Below are positions 63,333 through 64,000 of a stretch of 64,000 bases of DNA, piece by piece (positions within the stretch are counted from its first letter, which is position 1; each line of letters begins with the position of its first letter). The notes under the pieces are model-generated. The model did not search any database and had not been told where the DNA came from. It saw only the letters and a list, made by a program, of their open reading frames with translations. This DNA is from Chrysoperla carnea. Taxonomy: Eukaryota > Arthropoda > Insecta > Neuroptera > Chrysopidae. The DNA lies in contig NC_058340.1 of the NCBI RefSeq assembly GCF_905475395.1, forward strand, positions 149,501-213,500, in the 5' to 3' direction. The position numbers were made by a program, and so were the translations under genes.

Positions 63333-64000
63333 ATGATTATTAATAATAATAATAATAATATAATAAATATAATTATTGAATCGATATCACTTATTTTATA
63401 TATTTTACAATTAATAACAGGTAAGTCACTTTAAACTAATAAACTAATAAATAAAATTTAAAAGATGCATTCATTTTTTCATTTTAGATATTATATTTAT
63501 TATATATAATTATAATTATAATTATATATTAATAATATATTTATTAATATTTATAATATTAATACAAATAATATCATTTGATTGGTGGTATCAACAAAAT
63601 AAACAATATAAACAATCTAATAATAATCATAATTATATTTATAATTATATTCAACAAATATGTTTATTAGCAATTATATACAGGTATGTATTATTTTTAA
63701 AAATTATCTTTATATGTAATTCTTACCAAATTCTATGACAAAAACTCCTTAGGAATCTGATGCACTGTGTGTTAAATTATTAAAGTTTCTTTAATTGTTT
63801 GTTTTTTAGACATTATATTTTAATAAAAACATATTATTTAAATAATAATGATAAAGAATTAAAATTAAAACAAGAACAAGAACAAGAACAAGATGATGAA
63901 GTACAAGTAATGAATAATAATAAAGAATTAATAAATGAATTATTAATATTACAATTCATAAATATATTTATATATTTAATACCAACACAATTATTTATAC
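63333..64000 (+). CDS. XK-related (XKR) family membrane protein, 5' part only
   Basis: Exons 63333-63420, 63488-63683 and 63810 to the window edge; phases agree. After an Asn run it reads IESISLILYILQLITDIIFI, then a long hydrophobic segment ending ILIQIISFDWWYQQNKQY, a second at YNYIQQICLLAIIYRHYILI, then an acidic/Gln loop (EQEQEQDDEVQ) and LLILQFINIFIYLIPTQLFI. An LVQIxSFxWY motif after the second membrane helix and a PQLxLQ-like motif later are marks of the XKR family, which includes phospholipid scramblases. The start Met is a guess: an earlier exon is possible. The identification is moderate because the sequence is so biased to Ile, Asn and Leu. Confidence 0.58.

Overview
The window is nuclear DNA of an AT-rich eukaryote, most likely an insect or close arthropod relative. 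Every gene is split by short GT-AG introns. The coding sequences carry long Asn, Thr, Gln, Ser and Asp runs written as AAT, ACA and CAA repeats. The gene set is animal: Elongin A, GALT, USP39, TAF5L, ALG14, a class II CPD photolyase, NDUFS5, a TALE homeobox gene of the TGIF (achintya/vismay) type, a SWAP-70/DEF6-type gene and a probable XK-related membrane protein. I cannot name the species. Gene names rest on recognising conserved motifs by eye, not on a database search; exon joins were checked by hand for GT/AG borders and phase, and every complete model keeps one open frame.

Layout: 0.15-5.1 kb Elongin A (minus); 5.8-7.9 kb GALT (minus); 8.6-11.9 kb USP39 (plus), head-to-head with GALT and with a duplicated first exon; 12.1-14.1 kb a composite repeat with a 42-bp minisatellite; 14.3-21.0 kb TAF5L (minus), whose third intron holds a whole small CCDC103-like gene on the opposite strand; 21.8-22.4 kb intronless ALG14 (plus); 26.0-27.9 kb photolyase (minus); 29.3-30.1 kb NDUFS5 (plus); 30.1-37.3 kb gene-free; 37.3-41.6 kb TGIF-type homeobox gene (plus); 41.6-58.4 kb gene-free and rich in satellites, inverted repeats and MITEs; 58.4-62.1 kb SWAP-70/DEF6-like gene (plus); 63.3 kb to the right edge, start of an XKR-like gene (plus).

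The genes do not form a pathway. They are mostly housekeeping genes (transcription elongation, SAGA, splicing, N-glycosylation, galactose use, complex I, DNA repair) plus developmental and signalling genes. The striking part is the repeat landscape. A roughly 545-bp higher-order unit with terminal inverted repeats occurs in opposite orientations at 12 kb and at 48.9-51.5 kb, with a minisatellite array at the same internal position. A MITE family with 8-bp target duplications has inserted into that unit and formed a tandem series there. A fragment of a LINE RNase H domain forms a large palindrome at 52.3-53.1 kb. At least five other MITE or hairpin families sit in introns. I saw no LTR element, virus-like element, CRISPR array, tRNA or rRNA gene.
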